Positions 22,500-35,312 of a stretch of DNA of 64,000 nucleotides are shown here, in pieces. Both the position numbers and the translations under genes were made by a program. The notes below the pieces were generated by a model. The model ran no database searches. It had not been told where the DNA came from and was given only the letters and a program-made list of their open reading frames with translations. Origin of the DNA: Mesostigma viride (Eukaryota > Streptophyta > Mesostigmatophyceae > Mesostigmatales > Mesostigmataceae); the NCBI GenBank assembly GCA_009746045.1, contig RPFO01000127.1, forward strand, positions 462,050 through 526,049, read 5' to 3'. Within the stretch, counting starts at the first letter, position 1. The number at the start of each line of letters is the position of its first letter.

Positions 22500-23073
22500 T
22501 GATATCTCAGCAGTCAGCGCTCAATCCTGTCATCATGGGATGGAAGATCATCATGGCTATACAAGCGCTACTAGGGCATGGCTTCTCAACAGATTTAAAA
22601 TGATGTTTAAAAGATTTAACATGGTGTGCCCTAGCTTGGGGAGTGTCTTGGTGATTAGCGTTGTTAATATTGTGATAAAAGAGCCAAAATGGTGACAAAT
22701 GCAGGCAAATGTCACCATTTTGGGCTCCGTATGATCTGAATTTTTGCACATGAGTTTTGGGGACCCTGTGGACATCAGGTGTTGGCATGATGACAATAGG
22801 TTTGGGTGTCATTCTGACATTGTTTGTTGGATGTACTATTAATTAAAAATTGCCATTTATGACAAATGCTAGCAAAATTTTGCTAGCATTTGTCACTAAT
22901 TAGGGCTCCAAATGCTCTAGAACTTTGTACAAGGTCAGAAAAGCTATTATTATTCGTCACGGCTGCAAAGTTACAACATAAATTAATCTGAGTTGAATTG
23001 TTGTGTCTAGGCAAGGGCAAGTGGTGTATGTGGCCAGTTTTGGCCTTGGAGGACAGTGAGTCGAGGACACTAG
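22500..23073. repeat. Repeat with perfect palindrome (R6-like)
   Basis: The first roughly 90 bp resemble 53490-53570 (GGATGGAAGATCATCATGGCTATAC against a near match). Two diverged copies of a GACAAATG inverted-repeat unit follow, near 22692-22716 and 22861-22894. The second is a perfect 34-bp palindrome. No gene is recognised. Confidence 0.5.
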
Positions 23074-23626
23074 CACTGTACTGAGCACGTGCAGACGTGG
23101 CTTGACTGCCTGGCAATCGAGGCCCGTGTGGTGGGGCTTGAGGTCGGCAAGACTGAGACCGAGGCTCTAGCTGGCGATTGGGCTCACTCAGCCCCCGCCC
23201 GACCTCTTTCTCCTTGATGGCTCTCAAGTCCTGTATCGGGACGTACCGCGTCAAGCTGTAGCTTCCCAGCTGCGGGGCCGACGTGGACCACCGTCTCTCG
23301 CCTGGCACGCCTTGCGCCAATACCGGGCCCTGTGGCGCAAGCCCTTAATTGGGCAAGCTAGAGAAACAGGACCTGTTTAGGTTAAGGTCCTGGTCCTCCC
23401 TGTTCTTACGTTCGGGGCCGACACGTGGACTCTCACTGCCGACTGTTACGTCGCGTAACAATCCGTTACTGTTACGGACGTAAATTAGGTCCTTTGCCTC
23501 AGTCGTTCCTGGGTTAATACGTTTAGCTTGTACTGTTGGACACTGTTGTCCCGGTACTGTGGTGCAATTGGCGCCGCGCCGCGTACTTTAGTAGTGGTCC
23601 TTATCCTTCGTGTAGTAGAATCGTTG

Positions 23627-24070
23627 TCAAGGAGACAACCAGCGCAGGCCAGAAATCGGGAGAATCCGGACCATGGTAGCTCGAGCCTGCCGTTATCTTG
23701 TCCGCGTGTTCGAGTCGTTCAGGATGATGAAGATGAATGGTGATGGAAATGTGTATCCTTGTGCATTGAAATTATGGCTGGCTTACGTGTAGAGCGACTA
23801 GATGACCTAGACGGTGGGGCCGGAAACAGCATGCTTGATCAGGGCGTGTGTGTGTTTTGAGCCTAACTGGCCGGGAGTGTCTAGTGGTGAGCACCATTGC
23901 TGCGATCGCTCTCCCACCATTTACGAGGAAATACCCGCAAATGGAAAACCACTGAAAAGGTCTAGCTAGTCAGTCATCACGTTAGCCATGCCATGCATGA
24001 TTCCAAACGTCCAAGTTAACTGCACACAGTGCAAAGGCAAAAAGCCGGAGGACAGCAATTTCAAATGTGC
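23627..24070 (-). mobile_element. 5'-truncated Penelope-like element 3' end
   Basis: About 444 bp match the 3' untranslated end of the Penelope-like element at 39923-40350, starting TCAAGGAGACAACCAGCG. Homology stops after CTTTCAAATGTGC-like sequence at about 24070. Confidence 0.85.
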
Positions 24071-24336
24071 ACTTTCAATTGTAGTGGACCAGCATGAATC
24101 TGTGTATCTGTCGGCGAGGGCCATGCATGTCGGCCCGAGCATGCTGGACCGTTGGTGATCATTTATATGCACGACCTACCCCTCGTGGGGGCACTCGGCG
24201 TGTGTTAATGAATTGACACATATAGCTAGGGTCATGGCAGTGTATAATAGTAGTGTTTCCTTCGCTATCCTGGAGTAAACAGGTTGTGGTTGAATGGCCT
24301 ATCATGGCATATTACAGTCGTACTTATGTTAATTAA

Positions 24337-26025
24337 CCCCTAAATGGTCTGAGATCCTGCCGATAAATCGGCTGGATCTTCACAATTTTGCAAACCAGAT
24401 GCCATCCAACCTACCCATATCCAATGGCTGTCCTTGGGGGCCAAGCATGTCCATGAGTTGCCCTTCGGGTTGGTATATCACAACCTCACATATATGCAGG
24501 GTAGGCCATGTTTAACTGCCGTCAAAGTCAGGGGGGTCAAGACGCGCGTTTTCATTTTTGGTAGAATGTGCATTTTGAATTATGTTATAAGACCTAGGCA
24601 CCTACCACTTCAGGGATGATAAACAATTAGTTGCTGAACAGCTTGAGCCATTGGGGTCATCATTTGGGTGGGTATACCAGCAGTTACACCCAGTACAGCC
24701 CATAGGGGTACCGTTGGTAAAAAGCAACCAAGGGAGTAGGGGTGGGCATACGACCTCCTAATATGGCCACCAACCATGCCAAACAATACATTTCCCTTCC
24801 ACAATGATGGGGAAACATAACTGCATCATCACACTGCCCTTACATGGCACCTATGTGCAGGTGCCACCTTGTCCATGCACGTAGGTAACGTGGTACGGAC
24901 ACCCTACGCAAGGCATGCATTCTAGGAGGCAGCCACCAACAAACTAGTGGTGTTGAGCCTATTTCAGCCTGCCCTAGCAAGGATAAACTAGGCCTAAGCT
25001 GCTATAGCTTGCCAGGTGATGGCCAGCACACCTGGTGGCACATGCTGTCAATGGGAAGCTTTTACTCACCAGTTACGTGCTTGATGATGCCACAGAGACC
25101 AGCCAACTGCCTCACACTCATGCAATATGTGTATGGGAAATGTATAACAAACATATATGGAGGTATTCAAACCCATACAGCCTCTAAAACTTATCACCAT
25201 CACCCTGTGGCAGGTCAACTGACTGAGGGAAGCATCTAAGAATGGTGTTTTAGAAAGGGGCCAGGCCAGGGTCAAGAAAGAGCATGAATAGTGCAAAAAG
25301 AATGTGCTACACAAGCTAGAACGTATATATAAATGTCAAACATCGATAGGAAAACGATGCTTAAGCTTTACCAGGCATGGATGGCGTTACCTTGGCCCAG
25401 GCGGTGGCCGCAAAATGGCGCATTTCGGCACACCAAAGCTGTGCAGCATGGTCGCTGGATTCGGCGATTTCTGGCCACCCTTGCACGTTTACGACTACTA
25501 TGTATCATAAAAAGTAAAAAGAAACCGATATATCCTTTAAAATACGCCGGAAAGGTATTGCTGTCAACGTTTCTATCGTCCGGCCTGATCGCAGTTTTTT
25601 CCAGCAAGAACGCTGCCGACACCTATCAAATGGCATTCCCGCGAACCAAAAATTGGCCTGTATGATCTTTAGGACGTTTAAAATCAATATCCTAAGTTTG
25701 GACAGAAAATTCGAACGCAAACGTAAATGCCATGCGTGGGCGCAAGCCGCCATGGCCAGGTCGTCGTTTTCCGGAATGCACGTTGTACGTGAAAAAGTAC
25801 CCTGACCCCTTGTACTTTGACCGGCCAGAACACCTGTTAAACTTTGTCAAAAGTATGCAAACCCTAGTACCATGCTGTGAAGAATTTTATAAACTTCCGA
25901 TCTTCTCAGCTAAACGTTTCCTAATTCTCAATAGATTTCGCGGCATCTGGTCCCCCGAGAAGGGGCCGATGCATCGGCTGGAACTCGATTTTTGGCGGAA
26001 AATCGGCAGCAAGACCATTTAGGGG
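24337..26025 (+). mobile_element. R1 TTAA-flanked DNA transposon, copy A
   Basis: A 1,689-bp element flanked by TTAA at 24333-24336 and 26026-26029. The ends are CCCCTAAATGG and its complement. The TTAA target and CCC-start termini are those of the piggyBac superfamily. No transposase is seen, so it is non-autonomous. It is the most diverged of four copies and lies in the opposite orientation to the other three. It sits inside the solo LTR. Short reading frames shared with other copies differ mainly by amino-acid-changing substitutions, so I do not call them genes. Confidence 0.85.
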
Positions 26026-26254
26026 TTAATGCACTGAGATCCAGCTCGTCACGTTCGTCTTTCGCACAGGGATTATAAGTAGAGGCGGCCTTACTAATTT
26101 AGGTAGTATTAGGCGTGGGTTAGGTAGAGGCGGAGGTAGAGAACAGAGCCGCAACACCGACCTTGCCAACAAGCTGTCCAGATGGCGCGGTCACCAACAT
26201 GCTGCGGTCAATTTTTCGTGTAGGATACGGTGCTCATGAATGTCCACAAGTTGC

Positions 26255-26929
26255 TCATACCGGGCCCTGTGACGCAAGCCCTTGGGCAAGATAGAGAGAC
26301 AGGGCCTGTTTAAGGTCCTGGTCTAGCTTCCCTGTTCTTACGTACAAGGCCGAGACGTGGACCCTCACTGCCGACCTTGCCAGAAAGATGGTCGGCGCGG
26401 TCACCAGCACCATATCACCAGCACCATGCATTAAGCAACGGCGCCTGCAGCTAGTAGGCCGGGCACTTAGCTCGCACCAACCAGGTAGACACATCACGGG
26501 GCCCCCCCGCGGGACTGCGCCCAGCTCAGCCTGCATGGCCGGCACCTTCTTACGTGCATGGGCCGGGCCCCGCAATGCTAGACGCCGCAATTAAGGCGCC
26601 CGCACCTTCAAAGAACAGCCAGTAGAGGACATGGGGGGGCTAGGCCTCTCCGTAATTTGGAATAAGTTAGATGATGGACTAGGCCAAGTGGGCCCAGGTC
26701 ATAGAGGACTGACAACGAGCCCCCTCCCGTGGGGAAGCGCCCGCATGTTTCAAACGCGGGAAGCACGCTAGACAGGACCCCTAGTAGGGTAGAGAGCTTA
26801 GAATAATAGAGTTGGCTTGATGTTGTAGATAGACTAGACCGGTAGGATTGCGTGTCCCCATGATTCCATCCATCCCTCGGGGTTAATGCTTCGTGACTTT
26901 CCAACGGAAGCACGAGTTTAATTCATTAA
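26255..26929 (+). mobile_element. LINE 3' fragment
   Basis: A second plus-strand LINE piece with the thumb region (CCGGGCCCTGTGACGCAAGC onward), the C-terminal coding end, a short CCAT tract near 26868, the 3' hairpin (26898-26911) and a TTAAT-type tail. It contains internal deletions compared with the copies at 15705 and 16795. Confidence 0.8.
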
Positions 26930-26933
26930 TTAA

Positions 26934-28847
26934 TCGGGGAGGGTCCCATGGAAATGTATCAAAACTGAAGCCCCCTAATAACTACAGAAATGCAACTGAC
27001 AACCACTGAATGATGTTTGGGGACCATAAACATGATGTTTGGGCATGCATACCACCACTTGTTGGGGGTACTACCCCCAGCCATACACCGGCTATGAGCT
27101 AAAAATAGAAAAAAACGCTGTCCGGGGCACATCTTGCCCAGAACAGTGGGATAACCAGTTGCATGAAAAAAGTAATACCCATATAAAAATGTCATGGGAC
27201 ATGGTTTCTACCTAATTGGATCAACAAAATCAGCACATCCCTTTGAGTTATTAATTTTGGGGCCAAAAATACGCTTTTTTAGGCGGGGCGTCCCCATACA
27301 CATGCACTCATAACACATCAATTAGGCCTGAAAAGCACAAGTCAAATTCTGTCATGACCATAGAAGGCACTGTCAAAGTTTGGTGGCATTCTGAGCTCAG
27401 CTGTAGCAGTTATTAATTTTGGCAGTTGGCCTCCTGTGCAGACGCTAAGGAAGGCATTAGTGAGTATCAAGGCTCACTAACACTTCCTATGCCATCCAAA
27501 AGGCTCCTGACCATGCCCAATTCGACCACAATGTACAAGGAGGTGCCTGGGCACGTCATGTGCCCTTGCCTTACCTCGACACGGGCAACCTGTTGCGTGT
27601 GTGCACAACAATGAGGCAGGTAGCTCTACATGCCTAGCCGACACTTCTAAAGCATATTCCAGGTTTATGGTATGGGCATCATCCCAAAACCAAGCTCAAA
27701 CACACCCTAGAAAGCCATATCCACTAATTGCCCAACAAGGGTAACAACAGACAGTCCACAGAGAAAGCAGAATTTTCATACATGCTGATTGCCAAGGCTA
27801 GTCTCACCATGGTTACCTTGCCTTGCTAGCATATGAATTAGGGCTCTCCCATTTTAGTGGGAGAAAGGCCAACAAGACAACGATAACCCCTACCTACGTG
27901 CAGTTCCACCCATGCAGTATGCCCCTCAGAAAAACCACTGCCACCTTTCTTTCCAGCGCAATTGTTTGCCAAGAAACAAACTCAAGCTTGTGAGCCTCTA
28001 ACCACAATGAAGCCTCTGCTAATAAGAAAGGCCGCGTCAATATTCACACAAAACTGAGTCTGTTAGCAATCTCCTTGCAAGAAACCACTCAGCAAATCCC
28101 TGACAACTTGACGATATGCCACGGCCACGCTTTGACACGTCCCAGCCATGCAACATACATAAAAACCACTGAAAGGTGCCAGGAATCTGGCGATGCGCAG
28201 CACGGAATGGCATTATACCTGGCACTAACTGCACGGAAAAAAGCCGAAAACTTGCGTTGATAACCCATAAAGGAAGCGAAACATTCATAGGGTCACGTTG
28301 ATCACACGATCGTACCATTACCGGAATTGTCCTTCGCCCAGCGGCGCAAGAAAGAACAACCTTCCATGGAATAATAAGACGCGCATCCCGCGAGCCTGGA
28401 GAGTGTCTTACCGATCATGACGGAAATCTTGCCGAAACCCAGCAATTTTTTTAAAGCTTTACCAATACCAAATTAAACGCATCCTTGACGCTAGGTAAAG
28501 CCCATAAAACCTGACAATCACCGCCGCCAGCGTGCATTCTAATTTATATTCCTCTCGACGAAAACATCAGATTGGACCCCCGTGGCGATGGTCATCAATA
28601 AAATCATCGACACTGCAAAAAACGCGAACTCTGCTACGAAGTAGTATCATTTACTCATCGTCTTTAAGATTCGCTCAGTTTCTCTGCATTCCGCGAGCTA
28701 TCTTTTTCTACTCTGCCTGAAAGCACGTCGCCATGGCCAGCTCCGGTAGGGGTGCGCGCAGTCGCGCACCGTGCACCACTTTTTCACGGTACGGACGGGT
28801 ACCGCGAATTTTTCGGCGCCAAAAATATTCGCGCCGGGACCGTCCCC
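26934..28847. mobile_element. R2 TTAA-flanked element, copy 1
   Basis: A 1,914-bp block between TTAA at 26930-26933 and 28848-28851. The left terminus GGGGAGGGTCCC pairs with the right terminus GGGACCGTCCCC (11 of 12). Internal landmarks shared with the other copies are CTTGTTGGGGGTACTACCCCCA (a palindromic block near 27056), GAGTTATTAATTT near 27243, and CCTTTAAGATTCG near 28658. No intact coding region is recognised. It is a different family from R1 with the same target preference. Confidence 0.65.
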
Positions 28848-28915
28848 TTAAGTTGGGTCGAATAGGATTTCGGCGTTTCTAGTTCAATGTAGTTCACAAC
28901 AGTATGTCTTAGTAT

Positions 28916-29289
28916 TAAAAAATTAAATTAAATTATAACATGCCTCCGTGGGGAGGTCATGTAGCACATATTCCATGATGGGGTGGAGGAAGCCGCGTGA
29001 TCGAACTATATCCTAACTGTACTAGGCTATCTAGAAAATCCTAACTATGTACACTACTAATCAAAACGCCTCCGCCGCTTGGGGGGAGGTGGCTTGCCCA
29101 CAGGGTCGGGCGTGTGCGCCTTGACAATCTTCTTCCACCGCGTCTTGTCCTGCATGGCAGTCCAGAGACGGGAGAGAGAGTGGATGCGGTGCTCAAACTG
29201 GGCTGGGACCACTGACTAGGTCGTCCAGCAACATCTGAACGTAGTTCGTGACAGGTTTCCCTACCCTTTTGGGAATGTCCTCGGGGCCA
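28916..29289 (-). mobile_element. 374-bp 5'-truncated LINE with 10-bp duplication
   Basis: Reverse complement of the 3' end of the LINE at 48580-48943. It has the AATTTAATTTAATT-type tail at 28916 and is flanked by GTCTTAGTAT at 28906-28915 and 29290-29299. It is inserted into an R3-type repeat. It keeps only the last part of the reading frame (equivalent to FPKRVGKPVTNYVQMLLDD and after) and the 3' UTR. Confidence 0.9.
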
Positions 29290-29345
29290 GTCTTAGTATC
29301 TTTAGTTCAAATTAGTAGAATTTGGTAGAGTCTTTCACGCCTTAA

Positions 29346-31044
29346 CCCCTAAATGGTCTGGCTGCCGATTTTCCGCCTAAAACTGAGTTACAGCCGACAC
29401 GTCGGCCCCTTCTCGGGGGACCAAATGCCGCGAAAACTATTGAGAATTAGGAAACGTTTAGCTGAGAAGATCGAAAGTTTATAATTTTCCTCACAGCATG
29501 GTACTAGGGTTTGCATACTTCTGACAAAGTTATAGAGGTGTTCTGGCCGGTCAAAGTACAAGGGGTCAGGGTACTTTTTCACGTACAACGTGCATTCCGG
29601 AAAACGACGACCTGGCCATGGCGGCTTGCGCCCACGCATGGCATTTACGTTTTCGTTAGAATTTTCTGACCAAACTCAGGAAATTGATTTTATACGTCCT
29701 AAAGATGATACAGGCCAATTTTTGGTTCGCGGGAATGCCATTTGATAGGTGTCGGCAGCGTTCTTGCTGGAAAAACCTGCGATCAGGCCGGACGATAGAA
29801 ACGTTGACAGCAATACCTTTCCGGAGTATTTTAAAGGATATATTGGTTTCTTTGTACTTTTTATGATACATATTAGTCGTAAACGTGCAAGGGTGGCCAG
29901 AAATCGCCGAATCCAGCGACCATGCTGCACAACTTTGGTGTGCCGAAATGCGCCATTTTGCGGCCACCGCCTGGGCCAAGGTAACGCCATCGATGCCTGG
30001 TAAAGCTGAGTTATCGTTTTCCTATCGATGTTTGACGTTTATATATACGTTCTAGCTTGTGTAGCACATTCTTTTTGCATTATTCATGCTCTTTCTTGAC
30101 CCTGGCCTGGCCCCTTTCTAAAACACCCTTCTTAGATGCTTCCCTCAGTCAGTTGACCTGCCACAGTGTGATGGTGAAAAGTTTTAGAGGCTGTATGGGT
30201 TTGAATACCTCCATATATGTTTGTTATACATTTCCCACACACATATTGCATGAGTGTGAGGCAGTTGGCTGGTCTCTGTGGCATCATCAAGCATGTAACC
30301 GGTGAGTAGAAGCTTCCCATTGTCAGCATGTGCCACCAGGTGTGCTGGCCATCACCTGGCAAGCTATAGCAGCTTAGGCCTAGTTTATCCTTGCTAGGGC
30401 AAGCTGAAATAGGCTTCAAATCACTAGTTTGTTGGTGGCTGCCTCCTAGAATGCATGCCTTGCGTAGGGTATCCGTCCCACGTTACCTACGTGCATGGAC
30501 AAGGTGGCACCAGCACATAGGTGCCATGTAAGGGCAGTGTGATGATGCAGTTATGTTTCCCCATCATTGTGGAAGGGAAATGTATTGTGTGGCATGGTTG
30601 GGGGCCATATTCGTAGGTATTAGTAGGTAGTATGCCCACTCCTACCCCCTTGGTTGCTTTTTACCAACGGTACCCCTATGGGCTGTACTGGGTGTAACTG
30701 CTGGTATACCCACCCAAATGATGACCCCAATGGCTCAAACTGTTCAGCAACTAATTGTTTATCATCCCTGAAGTGGTAGGTGCCTAGCTCTTACAACATA
30801 ATTCAAAATGCACATTCTACCAAAAATGAAAACGCTCGTCTTGACCCCCCTGACTTTGACGGCAGTTATACATGGCCTACCCTGCATATATGTAAGGTTG
30901 TGATATACCAACCCGAAGGGCAACTCATGGACATGCTTGGCCCCCAAGGACAGCGATTGGATATGGGTGGGTTGGATGGCATCTGGTTTGCAAAATTGTG
31001 AAGTTACAGCCGATGCATCGGCAGTATTTCTGCCCATTTAGGGG
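29346..31044 (-). mobile_element. R1 TTAA-flanked DNA transposon, copy B
   Basis: A 1,699-bp copy with complete ends, flanked by TTAA at 29342-29345 and 31045-31048. It is inserted at the TTAA inside the R3 motif TTCACGCCTTAAG. Very similar to copies C and D. Its right TTAA is shared with the adjacent R2 copy. Confidence 0.88.
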
Positions 31045-31048
31045 TTAA

Positions 31049-34000
31049 GGGGAGGGGACACCCCTAAAGTGCACTTATCTGGAAAACATACCTACGCATG
31101 AGATAATAATTCAGTGATAATTGGGGACCATAAATATGATTTTTTTTAAAAATTCCAACAGTACTAGCCCCCACCGGCACATACCGGTTACGCGCTAAAA
31201 AAAGAAAAAGACGCTATTTTAGTCACATTTTCCCTAGCCGGGAAAATGGGCCTGCATATTGGGACCAAATCATATATTCATGTCCCACGTAGCTCCCACA
31301 AAAACCAGCATCTTCATTAAAACAATAAGTGGAAGCATACATGTGACACTAATTGACATGCCCGGAGGCACGCCGTTCAAGGCCCTTCATGAAGTACGTT
31401 GCCCTAGAGGCAACCAAGACAAGGGTGGGTGGGTGGGGAGCAAAGAAAGAGGCCGACAAAACCAGCCAGAGCGGCTTTTAGTCGCAAAACCTCCCTTATC
31501 CCTAGCTAACTGACGTCATTAAACCCTTATGTTCAGTGATACTAGTAAGACGCTAACCGTACAGACCGGGGGTAGAATATCCCGAATCTGCACGGCTAGT
31601 ATTATTAAATAATGCGTAGGTTGTTCTTTTCAGGGGCACTGCACCTCACGCCCCGTTCCGCCCGGGTATAATCAACCCAAGCGCGGAACGCACATTTTAT
31701 TTAATTCATTTTTCAACCATGCACTATATTGCATCTACTAATCACAAAAGCTCTAGCCAAACAGCTACGAGAAAACACTACGACCTCTAAGCCGCTCATC
31801 CAGCGGCCTCTTGTTCCCGCATTCACGTATAGAAGAAACTCCGTTCAAAGAACCCCGATTCATGTCCCACGTAGCTCCCACAAAAACCAGCATCTTCATT
31901 AAAACAATAAGTGGAAGCATACATGTGACACTAATTGACATGCCCGGAGGCACGCCGTTCAAGGCCCTTCATGAAGTACGTTGCCCAATCACCCCCGCCC
32001 TGGCTTTCCCTTGAAGCCGCACTCCACCTTGCTCGTTGTCACAAGTGACCGCCCTGCCGCAAAACGGGAGCCCCCCCACATCGGGAGGCGTGTGCCCGGC
32101 GGCTGTGGATGCATGGCCAGGCCCAAAAAGGCCTAGCGCATTTGCACTGCGATTGCGCACGGCCAGCCTATCATGACCCCTCTCGGGGCCCCGAGTCGGT
32201 ACCGCTATGGCCGTCTCCCCATAGACCCGGGGTGCTTCGAGAAAAAACGTGGACCTAGCCCAGGCCCCGCCAACCCGGATGCCCGAGGCCACAGCCCCAG
32301 GCACCTGGCTGAACGAGAGTCCGTTCAGCCAAGACCGCATTCCCCCCCGAGGTTTCTATGCGTGGGGAAAAAATTTCTAGCTTAGGCGCTTTTCCCATCG
32401 CCGTCCCCAGCCCCGGCCAACCACCCCCCCTCGGCGGAAGGCAATTGCAAAGTTTGCTGGCCAGCAGCAATTTCCGAAGAAAAAGCCGCAGGCCGCGGAC
32501 CGAGACACGGGTCGCCAGTGCCAGCCATCCGGCGGCTCCAACCCGGGGTGTGCACAAGCATCCCCAGGTACGGAGCACCAGCTCGCGCACTGGGCCGACC
32601 AAGCGACAGTTGAGCACCTGTCACGGCATCCGGCCCACCAAAGACCCCAAGCTGGGGAAAAGGTGCGGACCGGAGGTAATCATTTTCTTTTCTTTTAGTT
32701 AACCGGGCGAGGAACTACGCCTGGCCGGTTAACAACTGGAAGTCTCACCACTGGCCAAGTGGCCGGTGCAACCAGTGCTTTTGGGATTTTGCTCCGCAGC
32801 ACCCATAGCTGCGGCTGCCGCCGCAACGACAACCAGCAAAGAAAGAGGCCGACAAAACCAGCCAGAGCGGCTTTTAGTCGCAAAACCTCCCTTATCCCTA
32901 GCTAACTGACGTCATTAAACCCTTATGTTCAGTGATGCTAGTAAGACGCTAACCGTACAGACCGGGGGTAGAATATCCCGAATCTGCACGGCTAGTATTA
33001 AATAATGCGTAGGTTGTTCTTTTCAGGGGCACTGCACCTCACGCCCCGTTCCGCCCGGGTATAATCAACCCAAGCGCGGAACGCACATTTTATTTAATTC
33101 ATTTTTCAACCATGCACTATATTGCATCTACTAATCACAAAAGCTCTAGCCAAACAGCTACGAGAAAACACTACGACCTCTAAGCCGCTCATCCAGCGGC
33201 CTCTTGTTCCCGCATTCACGTATAGAAGAAACTCCGTTCAAAGAACCCCGATTTCCATGTAGTTCCCCCACTTTTGAGAAAGTCTGCCTAATTGGGACCA
33301 AGAAATAAGCAAGGATGCACATGTTATTAAATTTCCCGCAAAACAGGTCCTTTTTTAATGAAAAAAAATCAAATCAAATCATAAACACTTCAAAAATTGT
33401 CATACAATATATTTTCAAATACTAGAGAGGGGGGGACATGCAGCCCCATAATTTCAGGTCATTCTGACAACCACAGCTCAAGTTATTAACGTTCATAGGT
33501 TGTCACCAGTGACGAAGCTAGAGTTAAGGGAGGTTTTAGCCAGTATTTAACCACACTAACACCCCTTGACACATCTAAGCCACGTGAAAACTGGCCAAAC
33601 CACATGCTACCATCCTCTGCACATATGGTTCCTCCTATGTTCAAGGTTTGACGACATTCTGACAAGAATTGCCCAAGTTACAACCATTCCCAGACGGCCA
33701 CCCATGTAGACGGTACAAGGAAATTGAGAGTAACCATTCAGCCACACTAGCACCTCCTTCTTCATCAACGACAACTGCAAACTGACCAAAGCACACGTAA
33801 TTAACTCTTGCACGCTGACGGCAACGCATGCTCAATGTGGGGGGTTATTGTGACAAGAACTACTCAAGTTGATGGGTTTCCTATATGACCACCTGACAAG
33901 GCGCTAAGGACCACTCAGTAAGTTAGTAACCCCACAACGCCACTTCATATGCCATCCAATATGCACCAAAACAATGCTGAGTATGTTTACAAAGTACAAA

Positions 34001-35312
34001 GGGGTGGCCTCATACGTCTTCATCGTCCCTCGAGCATGGCCAGCCTTGTAAATATGTGCATAGCCTTGACGATGGTAGCCCTAACATGCCTAACTAAGCA
34101 GCATTTCCTGTGTTTCTCCCAGGTTAGAGTGTAAGGTTGATGCCAACCAAGCTAATCAACACAACAACACCTCCTAAACTGTCCTCCCCGGCATGGATGA
34201 CAAACTGGGACTATAGAGGGCAAGGAACGAAGTAGGAACATGGTATAGATAGCTTGCATGCAGTCATGCATGTCAACCATAGTTGGCTCAGCACATTGTA
34301 GTCTTGTCACATCATCATAACAAAGGAAAGCTCAAACAACCACTGGTGGCAGCTATCTACATGCAGTCACACAAATGCAATATCTCCAACATCATCATCA
34401 TCAATATAACACTTCCATCGCTGCTAGATAAAATGCAAAGAAACCACCGGCGGCCCCTCAGCGCATTAGCGCTGTGATGCCGCTGCGGCCTGCGAAGAGA
34501 GGGTGCGTCACTCTCACACAACAAGAAGCGTCCATACGCACAACATCCTAGCCAGAACACGTTTTATGAAATGCCTTAAACCTTCCCAAAGAGCTATAGG
34601 CTGCGACTGAAGCGGCCCTGATCACGACATCAACGAAAACAATCTAAAGCTGCCAGGTATTCGACAACACAACGGCAAAGCGACGGCGAGCCAGCTGGCG
34701 GAAACTGCCCAAAAAGAACGCAAAAAAACTTACAACGATGAGCTCATAGAAGAAAGCACTGGTAGCAGATTACATTCGCGACAAATATGTACCTTGACCT
34801 CGTAAATCCCTCGCCCAGGCGCGCAACAGCAGCCGTTCTTCCATGGACAGGTCAGACACGCACTGCGCAGGTCTGAACAATTACTTACCGACAATGGCCG
34901 AAAATCTGGAAAAAATCACCCGCTCGGTTTAGAATTCGATGCAACAGATATCAATGCCTGCTTCACGGTCAGAACAACCCCCAAAACCGCGATTTTACTG
35001 CCGCTATCATGAATTCTATTTCATTCCGCGCGACCAAAAAATTCAGATTACCCCCCATGCCGATGGCATAAAAAAACAACAGCGATATTGTAAACCAGCT
35101 GATTTCCGCCTCAAACTAACATCATAAACTCATCGCCTTTAAGATTCGAGTAGAAGTTTTGCATTTCGCTGGCCCTATTGTGGTAGTTTCGCCTGAACGC
35201 AGTCGCCATGGCCTATTCCGCGGGGGGTGCGCGCACCGTGCACGTGAAATTGTGACCTTCGGTTCCGGCGCGAATTTTTTGGCGCCAAAAAATTCGGGGG
35301 TGTCCAGTCCCC
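31049..35312. mobile_element. R2 TTAA-flanked element, copy 2 (enlarged)
   Basis: It lies between TTAA at 31045-31048 and 35313-35316. Left terminus GGGGAGGGGACACC against the complement of the right terminus, GGGGACTGGACACC (12 of 14). At 4,264 bp it is about twice copy 1, partly because of the duplication at 31281-33253. Downstream landmarks align with copies 1 and 3. No intact gene is recognised. Short open stretches at 32358-32702 and 33949-34134 have no recognisable product. Confidence 0.6.
31281..33253. repeat. Split direct repeats A-x-B-A-y-B
   Basis: Block A (about 125 bp, 31281-31405) recurs at 31861-31985. Block B (about 415 bp, 31443-31857) recurs at 32837-33250. B1 and A2 are adjacent. 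Spacer x is about 37 bp and carries a GTTGCC/GGCAAC foldback. Spacer y is about 850 bp, more GC-rich than its surroundings. The copies of A and B are nearly identical. Confidence 0.8.

Larger units (their letters stand above)
23444..26156. mobile_element. Probable solo LTR with nested insertions
   Basis: The block starts TGTTACG and ends GCAACA. It is flanked by a perfect 5-bp duplication, CCGAC, at 23439-23443 and 26157-26161, as expected for an LTR element. Removing the R1 copy (24337-26025) and the Penelope scrap (23627-24070) leaves roughly 0.6 kb, the size of a solo LTR. A possible TATA-like TATAAGTAG lies at 26073. No second LTR or gag/pol is present. Confidence 0.65.
23074..26240 (+). 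mobile_element. LINE RT fragment split by a solo LTR
   Basis: LINE sequence from 23074 (GAGCACGTGCAGACGTGG) to 23443 continues at 26157 (CCGACCTTGCCAACAAGCTG) and runs to about 26240. The order matches the RT/thumb of the LINE at 16795. Frameshifts abound. The gap is the insertion listed next. Confidence 0.8.

Noticed and set aside
25732-26022. Conserved short ORF in all R1 copies as a possible transposase
   Set aside because: Differences between copies are mostly amino-acid-changing, the frame is under 110 residues and no catalytic Asp pattern is visible. Conservation reflects recent copying.
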